64,000 bases of DNA from assembly GCA_041320695.1 (NCBI GenBank), contig JBGGOQ010000001.1, positions 124,001-188,000 on the forward strand, in the 5' to 3' direction. The stretch comes from Caldicellulosiruptoraceae bacterium PP1. Its GTDB lineage: Bacteria > Bacillota > Thermoanaerobacteria > Caldicellulosiruptorales > Caldicellulosiruptoraceae. Below the pieces are notes generated by a model that saw only the letters and a program-made list of their open reading frames with translations, was not told the DNA's origin and ran no database searches. A program made the position numbers and the translations under genes. This document shows positions 25,497-35,500 of this stretch, in pieces (the first letter of the stretch is position 1; every line of letters begins with the position of its first letter).

Positions 25497-26057
25497 ATGA
25501 ATATTTTGATTGCAGGTGTTGGTGGACAAGGGAATATACTTCTTTCTAAGATAATAGCTCAAATTTATTTAAATAAAGGATATAATGTAAAAACAGGAGA
25601 GAATATTGGTATGAGTCAAAGAGGTGGCTCAGTTGTGAGTTTTGTAAGAGTTAATGAAGTTGGAGGACCTATTATTCCATCCAAAAATGCAGATATTTTA
25701 ATTGGACTTGAGTTATACGAATCTTTACGAAATTTGAAATATCTCAAAGAAAGTGGTTATGCTTTTATAAATGAAAGACTTATAACTTCTAATCTGAACG
25801 GAAGAGTAGATAAAGTTGAAGTAATTAATACAATAAAAGAAAATACAAAGAATGTTATATTTTACAATCTTTTTGATATATTAAATCAAGTTGGTCTTTT
25901 AAAGGCAGAAAATATTGCATTGTTATCATATATAAGTAAAGAAGGCTTTCTTGATATTAAATTGGAAGAAATAATTAATACTTTAAAAGAAAATCTAAAA
26001 GAAAGTGTTTTTGGAATGAATAAAATTCTTGTTGAAAAAATCTTCAATGCAATATAA
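25497..26057 (+). CDS. iorB: Indolepyruvate ferredoxin oxidoreductase, beta subunit
   Basis: 186-residue gamma-domain subunit. It has the N-terminal GVGGQGNILLSKIIA motif and the GMSQRGGSVVSFVR stretch that defines the 2-oxoacid:ferredoxin oxidoreductase gamma/beta class. It pairs with IorA, with which it is cotranscribed (GGAGGCC ribosome site at the iorA end). Confidence 0.96.
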   Translation: MNILIAGVGGQGNILLSKIIAQIYLNKGYNVKTGENIGMSQRGGSVVSFVRVNEVGGPIIPSKNADILIGLELYESLRNLKYLKESGYAFINERLITSNLNGRVDKVEVINTIKENTKNVIFYNLFDILNQVGLLKAENIALLSYISKEGFLDIKLEEIINTLKENLKESVFGMNKILVEKIFNAI

Positions 26058-26110
26058 AATATTTGTAAGTTTATATTCTAAGATGAGTTTAGATGAGAGG
26101 AGAAATGAAT

Positions 26111-27370
26111 ATGAATAGTAGAGGATTAGTAGAGAGAGAGACTAACCTTGAATCGCTTTTTCTAAATCAAATTAATAATGTATTTGAAAATAGTCCATTC
26201 TATCGAAAAAAGTTTTTTGAAAAACAGATTGTCTCCCAAGATATATCATCAATTAATGATATACATAAACTACCTTTTACAACAAAAGAAGAATTAAGAG
26301 AGGCTTACCCCTTAGGGCTTAGTGCAGTCAATGAAGAACAAATAGTAAGAATTCATTCATCATCTGGAACAACTGGAACTCCTGTTATTATTCCTTATAC
26401 CCAAAACGATGTTGACCATTGGAAAGAAATGATGAAACGATGTTACCAATTTGCAGGACTTTCTAGCAAAGATAGAATACAAATCACACCAGGATATGGT
26501 TTATGGACAGCAGGGATTGGATTTCAGTTAGGTGCAGAGTACCTTGGTGCAATGGTTATTCCAATGGGACCAGGGAATACTGAAAAACAAATTCAGATGA
26601 TGGTTGATTTAAAATCAACAGCAATTACAGCAACATCTTCTTATGCATTATTGCTTGCCGAGGAGATAAATAAAAGAGGATTATTAGATAAAATAAATCT
26701 AAAGGTAGGTATTTTTGGTTCTGAAAGATGGGGCGATAAACAAAGAAAAAAAATAGAAGAATATCTTAATATAGAAACCTTTGATATATATGGACTTACT
26801 GAGGTTTATGGCCCTGGTATTGCTATTGATTGTAAGTACCATGAAGGACTTCACTATTTTGATGATTATTTATATTTTGAAATTATTGACCCTGAAACAG
26901 GTAAAGTATTACCTGATGGGGAATATGGTGAACTTGTTATAACAACACTTAGAAAAGAGGGAGCACCATTAATTAGATATCGCACAAGAGATATTACTCG
27001 AAAGCTTATTGGTTCATGTAAATGTGGTTCATCATATCCTCGAATTGACAGAATTATTGGAAGAACTGATGACATGGTTAAGGTTAAGGGAGTTAATATG
27101 TTTCCAGCCCAGATAGATAGCCTTTTAAAAGATATTGATGGTGTTTCATGTGAATACCAGCTTATAATAGAAAGAATAGATTCTCGAGAAAAGGTTACAC
27201 TTAAAGTTGAGACAGAAACAAATACAAACAACAAGGAACTAATTAGTTCAATTCAACATCAGTTTAAAAATAGAATTGGTCTTAGTCCAGAAGTTGAGTT
27301 ATTAAGAATAGGAGAACTTCCAAGAAGTGAGAAAAAAACAAAAAGGATTTTTGATTTAAGAGAAGGTTGA
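26111..27370 (+). CDS. paaK: Phenylacetate-CoA ligase family protein
   Basis: Adenylate-forming ligase, about 419 residues, that joins aryl acetates to CoA using ATP. The AMP-binding loop is SSSGTTGTPVIIPYT, the later motif is YGLTEVYGPG, and the C-terminal part has RIIGRTDDMVKVKGVNMFP. ATG 26111 lies 8 nt after AGAGGAG; ATG 26093 and 26105 are worse placed. Directly after iorAB, it likely interconverts arylacetyl-CoA and the free aryl acid, so that amino-acid fermentation yields indoleacetate or phenylacetate. That pathway is inference from the cluster. Confidence 0.92.
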   Translation: MNSRGLVERETNLESLFLNQINNVFENSPFYRKKFFEKQIVSQDISSINDIHKLPFTTKEELREAYPLGLSAVNEEQIVRIHSSSGTTGTPVIIPYTQNDVDHWKEMMKRCYQFAGLSSKDRIQITPGYGLWTAGIGFQLGAEYLGAMVIPMGPGNTEKQIQMMVDLKSTAITATSSYALLLAEEINKRGLLDKINLKVGIFGSERWGDKQRKKIEEYLNIETFDIYGLTEVYGPGIAIDCKYHEGLHYFDDYLYFEIIDPETGKVLPDGEYGELVITTLRKEGAPLIRYRTRDITRKLIGSCKCGSSYPRIDRIIGRTDDMVKVKGVNMFPAQIDSLLKDIDGVSCEYQLIIERIDSREKVTLKVETETNTNNKELISSIQHQFKNRIGLSPEVELLRIGELPRSEKKTKRIFDLREG

Positions 27371-27376
27371 TAAAAA

Positions 27377-28966
27377 ATGAAGCTAAAAGCTCTTGGTAGA
27401 GGAAAGTCTTTGCTTTCCTCTATTTTGATTATTGCAATTGTATATATTTTCTGTCCAGAGATATTTTCAAATGATCCTAACACAGCAAGGTATCTTTTGA
27501 ATACAATTGCTACATCACTAACAACCATTTTCGCAATTTCAATATCTGTAATTATGATAGCCGTTCAGCTTACAAGTGCAAAACTTACACATAAGATAAT
27601 AGAATATTTTACAAAATTCAAGTGGAACTATATTTTACTAATGTTTTTTTTCACAACAATTATTCATACAACATTTATGCTTGCATTAGTTAACGAAGGG
27701 TTAGGTTCAAATAGGTTTGTTAGAAAAGGTATAAATTTTGACATCTTTATGTTTGTAATATGCCTTGGAGTTCTAATCTTATATATATATAATGTTTTTG
27801 AAATATTAAAACCAAATAATATACTAAAAATAATTTTAAAAGAGTTAGAAAAACTGCTTCAAAAAGATAAGATTGATGAGGCCTTAAAATATCTTGATAT
27901 GATTTATGATATTTCAAAAAAGTCATCAAATAAATTGGATACGACTACATCAGTTGAAGGTCTTCGATTAATATCAAATTTATATATTGATAATAGATTC
28001 TATGACAAGAGGTATGAAAAGATTTTTGAGGATTCCATTAACCATTTACTTTCAGCAACAAGTATTTGTATAAGAGCAAAAGATGATGAGGCTTTTAAAG
28101 CAATAATTAGTAATTTACAAATAATAACAAATAAGTTAATAGAAAATAGAATGTATAAAGATATAGAAATAATAATTGATGCATACCAACATATCCTTCT
28201 TTATGATTTGATTGGTTATCATAATTTAGGGTATGTAAAGATAATAACTGATGAGATAACTAATATATATATAAAACTTTTTGATAACATTGAAAATCAT
28301 GAGGTTCAACAGCTTTTTATTAAAGCTTTCAATATATTTCACACAATATCAAAAGAAATTATTGATTTAGAGCCCACAGGTCTAATTTTTATATGTGATG
28401 AGATATTAATAAACTGCTTTGGGAAACTAATTGAGATAATTATTGATAATAATAAGGCAGATTTACTTTATTGGATTATTGGTGATTATTATCATACAGT
28501 AAAAAGCTTTATTGAGAATTCAGAAATGGAGAATATAACAAAATATCTTGAATGGTTTAGAAAGATTCTAATTACTAATCAAAAGGATAATGTAAATGAA
28601 TACCTTGAGATATATTTTGTGATTACTGCACTAAGTTTGTATCTAAAAAAGCAAGTAGTTTTTGTTTCTATGATAAGAAATATTGCAAGACTCTATAGTT
28701 TAAGCAAGTTATTTTTAAAGGAAATAATAGACCAAAGGAAATTTTATAGAATATTCTTTGATTTTACATCAACAACAAAATATTTTATCAATACTTACTT
28801 TATATGGAATGGTTATGCAAAGGTCAAAAATCTAAAAAATATAAAAGCTAAAAAGAATTTAAATTTCTTTGATAACTTTACCATTGATGATTTTTCGACA
28901 AAAAGGCTATTCTATGAGGGGAAGTTTAGATGTAAAAAAATAATTAAAACTTATAAAAAATTTTGA
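27377..28966 (+). CDS. DUF2254-like membrane protein
   Basis: 529 residues. The N-terminal region has about four hydrophobic segments, including LLSSILIIAIVYIFC, then TIFAISISVIMIAVQLTSAKL, which resembles the conserved TxxGxxxSxxxVALQLAS pattern of DUF2254 proteins. A long, soluble, helical C-terminal region of nearly 400 residues follows. Function unknown. The start is 6 nt after the paaK stop. It is followed by a hairpin that could end transcription. Confidence 0.65.
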   Translation: MKLKALGRGKSLLSSILIIAIVYIFCPEIFSNDPNTARYLLNTIATSLTTIFAISISVIMIAVQLTSAKLTHKIIEYFTKFKWNYILLMFFFTTIIHTTFMLALVNEGLGSNRFVRKGINFDIFMFVICLGVLILYIYNVFEILKPNNILKIILKELEKLLQKDKIDEALKYLDMIYDISKKSSNKLDTTTSVEGLRLISNLYIDNRFYDKRYEKIFEDSINHLLSATSICIRAKDDEAFKAIISNLQIITNKLIENRMYKDIEIIIDAYQHILLYDLIGYHNLGYVKIITDEITNIYIKLFDNIENHEVQQLFIKAFNIFHTISKEIIDLEPTGLIFICDEILINCFGKLIEIIIDNNKADLLYWIIGDYYHTVKSFIENSEMENITKYLEWFRKILITNQKDNVNEYLEIYFVITALSLYLKKQVVFVSMIRNIARLYSLSKLFLKEIIDQRKFYRIFFDFTSTTKYFINTYFIWNGYAKVKNLKNIKAKKNLNFFDNFTIDDFSTKRLFYEGKFRCKKIIKTYKKF

Positions 28967-28980
28967 AAATTTGAGAATAT

Positions 28981-29039
28981 AGGCCTTCTTACATGGAAAA
29001 ATAAAAAATAAGGGTTAATTTCATGTAAGGAGGCTTTTT
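28981..29039 (+). promoter_or_regulatory. Terminator-like hairpin containing the DUF421 ribosome site
   Basis: GCCTTCTTACATG (28983-28995) pairs with CATGTAAGGAGGC (29022-29034), 13 bp with one G-T pair, followed by TTTTTA and then ATG 29041. The 3' arm contains the only Shine-Dalgarno (AAGGAGG) of the next gene. In transcripts that include the 5' arm the ribosome site is sequestered. The same structure is a plausible terminator for the upstream unit. Confidence 0.65.
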
Positions 29040-29040
29040 A

Positions 29041-29718
29041 ATGATTCTTGTTATGTTTTTACGAACACTGATATTATACTTTGTTGTTGTTCTTGTTATG
29101 AGGTTGATGGGAAAAAGGCAGATGGGTGAGCTTCAACCGTTTGAACTTGTTATCACAATTATGATTTCTGAGCTTGCTTCAGTTCCAATGCAAAATACTG
29201 GTGTTCCATTAATTAATGGAATTATTCCAATTTTAACATTATTATTTGCACAAGCAATAATTACTTACAGCTCTTTAAAATCAAATCTTGTTAAAAAAAT
29301 GGTATGCGGAAGCCCGACAATTTTGATTGAAAAAGGAAGAATATTAGAGCAGGAATTAAGAAAAACCATGTATGGTATTAATGATTTATTAGAACAACTT
29401 AGAATAAAAGGATATTTTAATATACATGATATTGAATATGCTATATTAGAAACAGATGGGGATGTAAGTGTTATTCCAAAATCTCAGAAAAGGCCTGTTG
29501 TTCCATCAGATATGAATATACCTACAAAATATGAAGGATTACCTATAAATATAATAATTGATGGTAAGATAAATAAAGATGCTCTCACAAGAGAAAATAT
29601 AGAAATAGAGTGGATAAAAAAAGAGCTTTCTAAAAGAGGTATTGATGATATTAAAAAAGTATTTTTTGCAAGTATTGATTCAGAAGGTAATCTATTTGTT
29701 CAAAAAAAGATTAGGTAG
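29041..29718 (+). CDS. DUF421 family membrane protein (YetF/YcaP-like)
   Basis: 225 residues with three N-terminal membrane segments and a soluble C-terminal DUF421 domain. Family motifs include VMRLMGKRQMGELQPFELVITIMISELAS near the start (residues 20-48) and LEQLRIKGYFNIHDIEYAILETDG in the soluble part (shown only by its ends LEQLRIKG and ILETDG). Bacillus members are spore- or membrane-associated, with no settled function. The ribosome site is buried in a hairpin. Its stop abuts the DUF4363 gene. Confidence 0.88.
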   Translation: MILVMFLRTLILYFVVVLVMRLMGKRQMGELQPFELVITIMISELASVPMQNTGVPLINGIIPILTLLFAQAIITYSSLKSNLVKKMVCGSPTILIEKGRILEQELRKTMYGINDLLEQLRIKGYFNIHDIEYAILETDGDVSVIPKSQKRPVVPSDMNIPTKYEGLPINIIIDGKINKDALTRENIEIEWIKKELSKRGIDDIKKVFFASIDSEGNLFVQKKIR

Positions 29719-29727
29719 GTGTTTAAT

Positions 29728-30108
29728 TTGAGGTTTTGGATTGTTGTGATAGTATTTATCATAATTATTTCATTATTCACATATTTTTCTAATATAATGA
29801 TTTTACCAACAATAGAGAAAATGAATAACTATATAGATAAAATAATTGCAGATGTTGAAAATGACAGATTTGAAAATGCAAAAGTTGAATGCAAAGAGAT
29901 GATAAAATATTGGAATACAAGAAAAAAAGTGTGGGCTACACTTATTGATCATCAGGAGATTGATAATATTGAAAGTAACTTAACAAGAATATTAAAAATA
30001 ACAACATATAAAGATAAAAGTGATATCATAGGTGAAGCAAGTCAGTTGAAATTTTATGTAATCCATATAAAAGAAAGAATAATACTATCTTTTGAAAATA
30101 TATTTTAA
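29728..30108 (+). CDS. DUF4363 family protein
   Basis: About 126 residues with one N-terminal membrane segment (WIVVIVFIIIISLFTYFS) and an outer helical domain with ENDRFENAKVECKEMIKYW. DUF4363 proteins are clostridial and often follow DUF421 genes, as here. TTG 29728 is preferred to GTG 29719 because GTG lies within the TAGGTAGGTG ribosome site. Function unknown. Confidence 0.78.
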   Translation: MRFWIVVIVFIIIISLFTYFSNIMILPTIEKMNNYIDKIIADVENDRFENAKVECKEMIKYWNTRKKVWATLIDHQEIDNIESNLTRILKITTYKDKSDIIGEASQLKFYVIHIKERIILSFENIF

Positions 30109-30184
30109 AAAAAATTTAATATAAAAGCTTATTTTGGTGGTATATAATATATAAGAAATAATTTATTTGAATGGAGGGAGTGCC

Positions 30185-30829
30185 ATGAAAAGATATATAG
30201 TAATATTAGGCTACTCCTTTGAGGAATATGATATAGAAAATGGTAATGCTGGTTATAGTTTTTTCTTTATTGATGATTTAAAGGAATTGGAGAAGAATAA
30301 ATATGCCCAAATTGATTATTTAGGCTATAATGACTTTTCAAAGAGCTTCAGGGACTTTGCTTATGGAGAAAAATTAGATGATTTTGAGATAGACAATATT
30401 TTAAATGCTTGTTATGATATAAGCAAGATAATATATCCATCTGATAAATTCTTTAGTGTAATTACTTACAATGTGTCTGATCAATTTACTGAACTTTTAT
30501 ATGAAACAAAATCAAATGAGTTTAAGATAATTTTTGACAGAAGAACAAATACAACAGAAATCAGAGGAGAAGGATGCCTAAGAGATTTAGTAATAGTGAA
30601 AGATTATGACATTGTTGATGCTGTTGACGAGTTTATATTTGAATATAGAAAAGAAAATGTCAAGCAGTTTATGATGAGTCTGAAGAAAATGTATAAAGAT
30701 AAATATGGTGAAGAGCTAAAAATGAATGTGGTTGGGAATAAGCTATTGATATCCATGGGCAAAGATACCTTCGAGTTTGACGATTCTAAGCTTGACGTTG
30801 TTTACAACTTCATAATGAGTAGAAAATAA
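30185..30829 (+). CDS. Unrecognised cytoplasmic protein
   Basis: About 214 residues with no signal peptide or membrane segment. Rich in Asp, Tyr, Phe and Lys, with no motif I can name. The start is clear: GGAGGGAG then ATG 30185. It stands alone between the DUF4363 gene and a strong terminator, with a 76-nt gap upstream that includes TATAATATA (about 30142-30150), a possible -10. The ORF quality and ribosome site make it a real gene; no function is proposed. Confidence 0.7.
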   Translation: MKRYIVILGYSFEEYDIENGNAGYSFFFIDDLKELEKNKYAQIDYLGYNDFSKSFRDFAYGEKLDDFEIDNILNACYDISKIIYPSDKFFSVITYNVSDQFTELLYETKSNEFKIIFDRRTNTTEIRGEGCLRDLVIVKDYDIVDAVDEFIFEYRKENVKQFMMSLKKMYKDKYGEELKMNVVGNKLLISMGKDTFEFDDSKLDVVYNFIMSRK

Positions 30830-30865
30830 AGGCTGTTAAGCTTTCGCTTAACAGCCTTTTTCTGT
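30828..30865. terminator. Terminator shared by 30185-30829 and pdxT
   Basis: AAAGGCTGTTAAGC pairs with GCTTAACAGCCTTT around TTTC, 14 bp, flanked by A-run and T-run. The pdxT stop codon (30848-30850 on the minus strand) lies within the 3' arm, so the hairpin ends both convergent units. Confidence 0.88.
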
Positions 30866-31423
30866 AATCATACTTATAAAATATTCATGCCAAATTGTTT
30901 CATCAGTTAGCTCTGGATGAAATGTAGCAGCTAATATATTACCTTGCTGAATAGCAATTGGAGTATCAAGCCTTGCCAAAACCTCAACATTTTCTGATAC
31001 CTCAATTATTTTTGGAGCTCTAATAAAAACTGCCTTTGTATAAATATTGAGTTTTTCAAAATAAATATTATCCATAAAACTATCAATTTGGCTTCCATAA
31101 GCATTTCTCTCTATTGTTATGTCTAAAACTGGCATATATATTTCAGATTGATTTTTAATTCTTTTACTTAATACAATTACACCAGCACATGTCCCAAAAA
31201 CAGGCAATCCAGAATTAATCTTATTTAATAAAACTTCTTTAAAATTATCCCTTTTCAAAAATAATCCTATTGTAGTGCTTTCACCGCCGGGCAATATTAA
31301 TCCATCAAGGCTATCCAATTGATTTATATATTTAACTAAGATAGCATTGTGACCAAGCTTTTTTATCTTTTCAATGTGTTCAATAACACCACCCTGAAAT
31401 CCAAGCACACCAATATTTAGCAA
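30848..31423 (-). CDS. pdxT: Pyridoxal 5'-phosphate synthase glutaminase subunit
   Basis: 191-residue class I glutaminase that feeds ammonia to PdxS. It has GGESTTIG, the catalytic cysteine C79 in FGTCAG, and the His/Glu pair in TFHPELTDE. The N-terminus (IGVLGFQGGVIEH) is a slight variation on the usual VLALQGAVxEH. It begins 4 nt after the pdxS stop, in one operon. Confidence 0.96.
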   Translation of the reverse strand: MLNIGVLGFQGGVIEHIEKIKKLGHNAILVKYINQLDSLDGLILPGGESTTIGLFLKRDNFKEVLLNKINSGLPVFGTCAGVIVLSKRIKNQSEIYMPVLDITIERNAYGSQIDSFMDNIYFEKLNIYTKAVFIRAPKIIEVSENVEVLARLDTPIAIQQGNILAATFHPELTDETIWHEYFISMITEKGC

Positions 31424-31427
31424 ACCT

Positions 31428-32315
31428 TTATATCCCCCTTAAAGATAGTTTGTCTTTTTCTTGCATATCTCTAATTTCTATACCTTCCATTTCTTCTCCT
31501 AAATCATGTGAAATCTCAGCCAATACCTTTGGATCATTATAATAGGTTGTAGCTAATACTATTGCTTTAGCTCTTTTTTCTGGGTTTTTTGATTTGAATA
31601 TTCCTGAGCCAACAAATACTCCATCACATCCTAATTGCATCATAAGTGCTGCATCAGCAGGGGTAGCTATACCACCAGCAGCAAAGTTTACAACAGGTAG
31701 TCTTTTTAGTTCTGCAGTTTGTTTTAAAAGCTGATATGAAACACCTAAATCCTTTGAATATCTATATAATTCATTTTCATTTAAAGAAGATGCAATTGCA
31801 ATCTGTCTATTTATAAGCCTTATATGCCTAACTGCTTCAACAACATTTCCAGTGCCTGCCTCACCTTTTGTTCTAATCATTGAAGCACCTTCTTGTATTC
31901 TTCTTAGAGCTTCGCCTAAATCCCTTGCACCACAAACAAAAGGAACCTTGAACTTTGTTTTATCAATGTGGTTTTCTTCATCAGCAGGGGTTAAGACCTC
32001 ACTCTCATCAATATAGTCAATTCCAAGGGATTCTAAGATCTGTGCCTCAACAAAATGCCCAATTCTAACCTTTGCCATAACAGGAATAGACACAGCACTC
32101 TTTATTTCTTTAATAATCTTGGGGTCAGCCATTCTTGCAACTTTACCTTCTTTTCTAAGATCAGCAGGAACCTTTTGAAGTGCCATAACAGCAACAGCAC
32201 CAGCTTTTTCGGCAATCTCTGCCTGCTCTGGGGTAGTCACATCCATAATAACCCCACCTTTTAGCATTTGAGCCAAGTTTTTATTTAATTGATATTGTTC
32301 TTGATTTAAACTCAT
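31428..32315 (-). CDS. pdxS: Pyridoxal 5'-phosphate synthase synthase subunit
   Basis: 295-residue TIM-barrel enzyme that makes PLP from ribose 5-phosphate, glyceraldehyde 3-phosphate and glutamine-derived ammonia. D25 (in [17 protein letters not shown]), K82 ([10 protein letters not shown]) and the second lysine near 150 ([10 protein letters not shown]) are all present. Start ATG is preceded by TAGGAGGTAA on the minus strand. It shares its upstream region with the defence-type operon, which runs the other way. Confidence 0.98.
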   Translation of the reverse strand: MSLNQEQYQLNKNLAQMLKGGVIMDVTTPEQAEIAEKAGAVAVMALQKVPADLRKEGKVARMADPKIIKEIKSAVSIPVMAKVRIGHFVEAQILESLGIDYIDESEVLTPADEENHIDKTKFKVPFVCGARDLGEALRRIQEGASMIRTKGEAGTGNVVEAVRHIRLINRQIAIASSLNENELYRYSKDLGVSYQLLKQTAELKRLPVVNFAAGGIATPADAALMMQLGCDGVFVGSGIFKSKNPEKRAKAIVLATTYYNDPKVLAEISHDLGEEMEGIEIRDMQEKDKLSLRGI

Positions 32316-32391
32316 TAAAATTACCTCCTAAAATATCATTTATATTATTATGCGATTTTTTATAAGGGATAAAAAGAGGGGAAAGCTAAAG

Positions 32392-32403
32392 TGTATCGAT
32401 ACA
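32392..32403. promoter_or_regulatory. 12-bp perfect palindrome between pdxS and the defence operon
   Basis: TGTATCGATACA lies in the 231-nt divergent intergenic region, about 77 nt upstream of pdxS and 90 nt before the predicted -10 of the defence operon. It has the size of an operator for a dimeric repressor or activator. No regulator gene is adjacent, so the identity is unknown. Confidence 0.35.
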
Positions 32404-32493
32404 GAAAGTAATCGTTAACAATATTAATTTGATTATCACACAAAATAAAAAGTTATTATAAGCTCAAAAAAGTCTTTTATATGGTAAATATTA

Positions 32494-32502
32494 TGGTATA
32501 AT
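32494..32502 (+). promoter_or_regulatory. Extended -10 promoter of the defence operon
   Basis: TGGTATAAT at 32494-32502 is an extended -10 element (TG-N-TATAAT). The -35 region (TTTTAT at 32475-32480) is poor, as expected for extended -10 promoters. It lies 45 nt upstream of the first gene. Confidence 0.55.
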
Positions 32503-32546
32503 ACATTATGTTGATATTATAATAAGAAAATAGCAGGAGGCCCAAA

Positions 32547-35500
32547 ATGAAGACGCTTTTACAAGCATGTATTCCGAGAGAAAGTGTTTTTGATTGTTCT
32601 CAGCGGGAGGATGTTATTGATTTAACTGATTTAATAAATAATAGAATAAATCCTAAGGAATTTTTCGAAGAAACTTATATAACACAAGGTATGAGACTTT
32701 TATTTGATGCAGCATTTAAAAGATTTCATAGGCAAGGACAAACTGGAATTATTAAGCTTACTCAAACTATGGGTGGCGGTAAAACTCATAATATGGTTGC
32801 ATTAGGTCTTCTTGCAAAATACCCTGAACTAAGAGCAAAGATTTTAGGTGACAAATTCAAAGATAGCCATTTAGGTAAAATAAATGTTGTAGCATTTACT
32901 GGACGAGAAAGTGATGTTCCTTATGGCATTTGGGGTGCTATTGCAGATCAACTTGGCAAAAAAGAAATGTTTAAAGATTATTATGCACCTCTACAAGCAC
33001 CAGGTCAAACAGCATGGATAAATTTATTAAGAGGAGAGCCCTTGTTAATTTTATTAGATGAATTACCACCATATCTTGAAAATGCTAAATCAAAATTAAT
33101 AGGAGATACTAATTTAGCAGTAATAACAACAACTGCTTTAGCAAATCTATTTAATGCTCTTGCAAAAGATGAACTTTCAAATGTTTGTTTGGTAATATCT
33201 GATTTAAAAGCTACATATGAAAGTGGAAGTGAGCTTTTAAGATCATCTTTCAAAGAACTTGAAGCAGAGATAAACAGGTTTTCTTTAGACATCGAACCAG
33301 TTCAAAGCACTTCTGATGAAATATATCATATTTTAAAAAAGAGATTATTTTCTGTACTTCCTGACAATGAAGATATAAATGAAATTGCTATTGCATATAA
33401 GAATGCAGTTAATGAAGCAAAACAAATGGGTTTAACAAATATTTCACCTGAACAAATTTATATAGGTGTAAAAGATTCATACCCATTTCATCCAATACTT
33501 AAGGATTTATATGCAAGATTTAAAGAGAATACAAACTTTCAACAAACCAGAGGACTTATTAGATTAATGAGAATTATAGTAAGTCAGCTTTATAAAGGTG
33601 AAAATCCATTAGCAGCAAATAAATATTTAATAAATGTTTATGATTTTGATTTAAATGATCAAGAAATGTATTCAGCAATTAGTAATATAAAACAATCATT
33701 AACTAATGCGATCTCTCATGATATAGCTTCTAATGGTAAGGCAATAGCTGAAGTGATTGATAAACAGCTTGGAGAAACATATATGAGCCAGATTAGCAAA
33801 TTAATACTTATGTCCTCTCTTTCTGAGGTTCCTAATGCTGTTTTGGGGTTACATCTACAAGAAATTATTGCATACCTATGTGAGCCTAATAAGGATATGT
33901 CAGGTGTCAAAAAAGCATTAGAAGACTTTCAGATGCAAGCATGGTATTTACATAAAGATAAAGAAGGAAGACTTTATTTCCAAAATGTGAAAAACATCAT
34001 TGCTGAGATGAACTCTTTAATAGATTCTTATGATAATGAAAGTGCCAAAAAAGAATTAAAAAGTTTTCTATTAGATAAATTTACCCCCAAATTAAATGAT
34101 TGTTATCAAAATGTTTTGGTTTTTCCGGCTATTGATGAAATAAATCTTTCAAAGGATAAAGTAACCCTAATTATAACAGAACCATATATGTTAGGTGATA
34201 GCTTAAACCCAGAGCTTATTAATTTTTATGAACAGATTAATTATAAAAACAGAGTTATGTTTTTAACAGGTCAAAGATCTACAATGGAGAGATTATATCA
34301 AAAAACAAAAGAATTAAAAGCTATATCTACAATAGTTGCTCGAATGAAAAATGAATTTACACCCGAAACAGATCCACAGTTTAAAGTTGCAAGTGAAAAA
34401 ATGGAGAAAATACAATTTGAGCTAAAACAAATAATAAGAGAAACATTCCAACATCTTTATTATCCAACAGCTCAAGGGTTACAATCAGCAGATTTTACCA
34501 TGGAATTTAAAGGTAATGAATATAACCCTGAGCAGCAAATAAGAGATGTCCTTTTAAGAAAATTGAAATTTACAACAGATATTTCTGACGAAAGTTTTAG
34601 AAAAAAATGTGAAGCCAGATTATTTACACAAAAAGAGATGCGTTGGGTAGATATTGAAGAAAAATCTGCTACAAATCCTTCATGGCAGTGGCATCACCCA
34701 CAGGCTCTTACTGAACTAAAAAATGATATGCTCAGAAAAGGCATTTGGAGAGAAAATGGTGGCTATATCGAAAAAGGCCCATTCCCAAAAGAAAAGACAA
34801 GCGTTTTAATTCAAGAACTTAGGAGAGATGCTGATACTGATGAAGTTGTTTTAAAAATTGTTCCACAATATGGCGATAAAGTTTATTACGACTATGGAAA
34901 CAATGTGTCTGAAAATTCAAATATTGTAGAAAATTTAAATGAATTTAGAACAAATGCTTTAAAATTAGCTTTTTTATGTATTGATTCAACTGGTGAACAC
35001 CAAACAGGCGATCCTGTTATATGGAAAAATAAGTTAGAAGTAAAATATAGAACACCGTATTTAAAAGATAATAAAAAAGTTATTGAAATTAAATCAAATC
35101 CAAATGCAAAGATAAAATATACATTTGACGGTTCAAATCCAAAAGATTATGGGATTGAATGTAACGGACAAATAGAAGTTCCAGATGATAAGTCGCTTGT
35201 ATTAGTAGTTGCAGAAGCAGAAGGAGAATTTTCAGAAGTTGTTTCAATAAAAGTTGATATTGATGAAAATATTATCATTGATAAACAAAAACCTATTAAG
35301 GTAACACGAAAAATTAAAACTAATGACACAAAAGAAACATACGAGGAGATGAATTTACTTAAAAAGCATAATGCAAAAATATCTGATGTTACAATAGCAC
35401 TCTTTAAAACAGGCGACGATAATGGTTGGCTTGAGATTATGATAGGTAATTCTGTCCCTGTTGATATTGATAAACTTGAATCTATTATTGAACAAATAAG

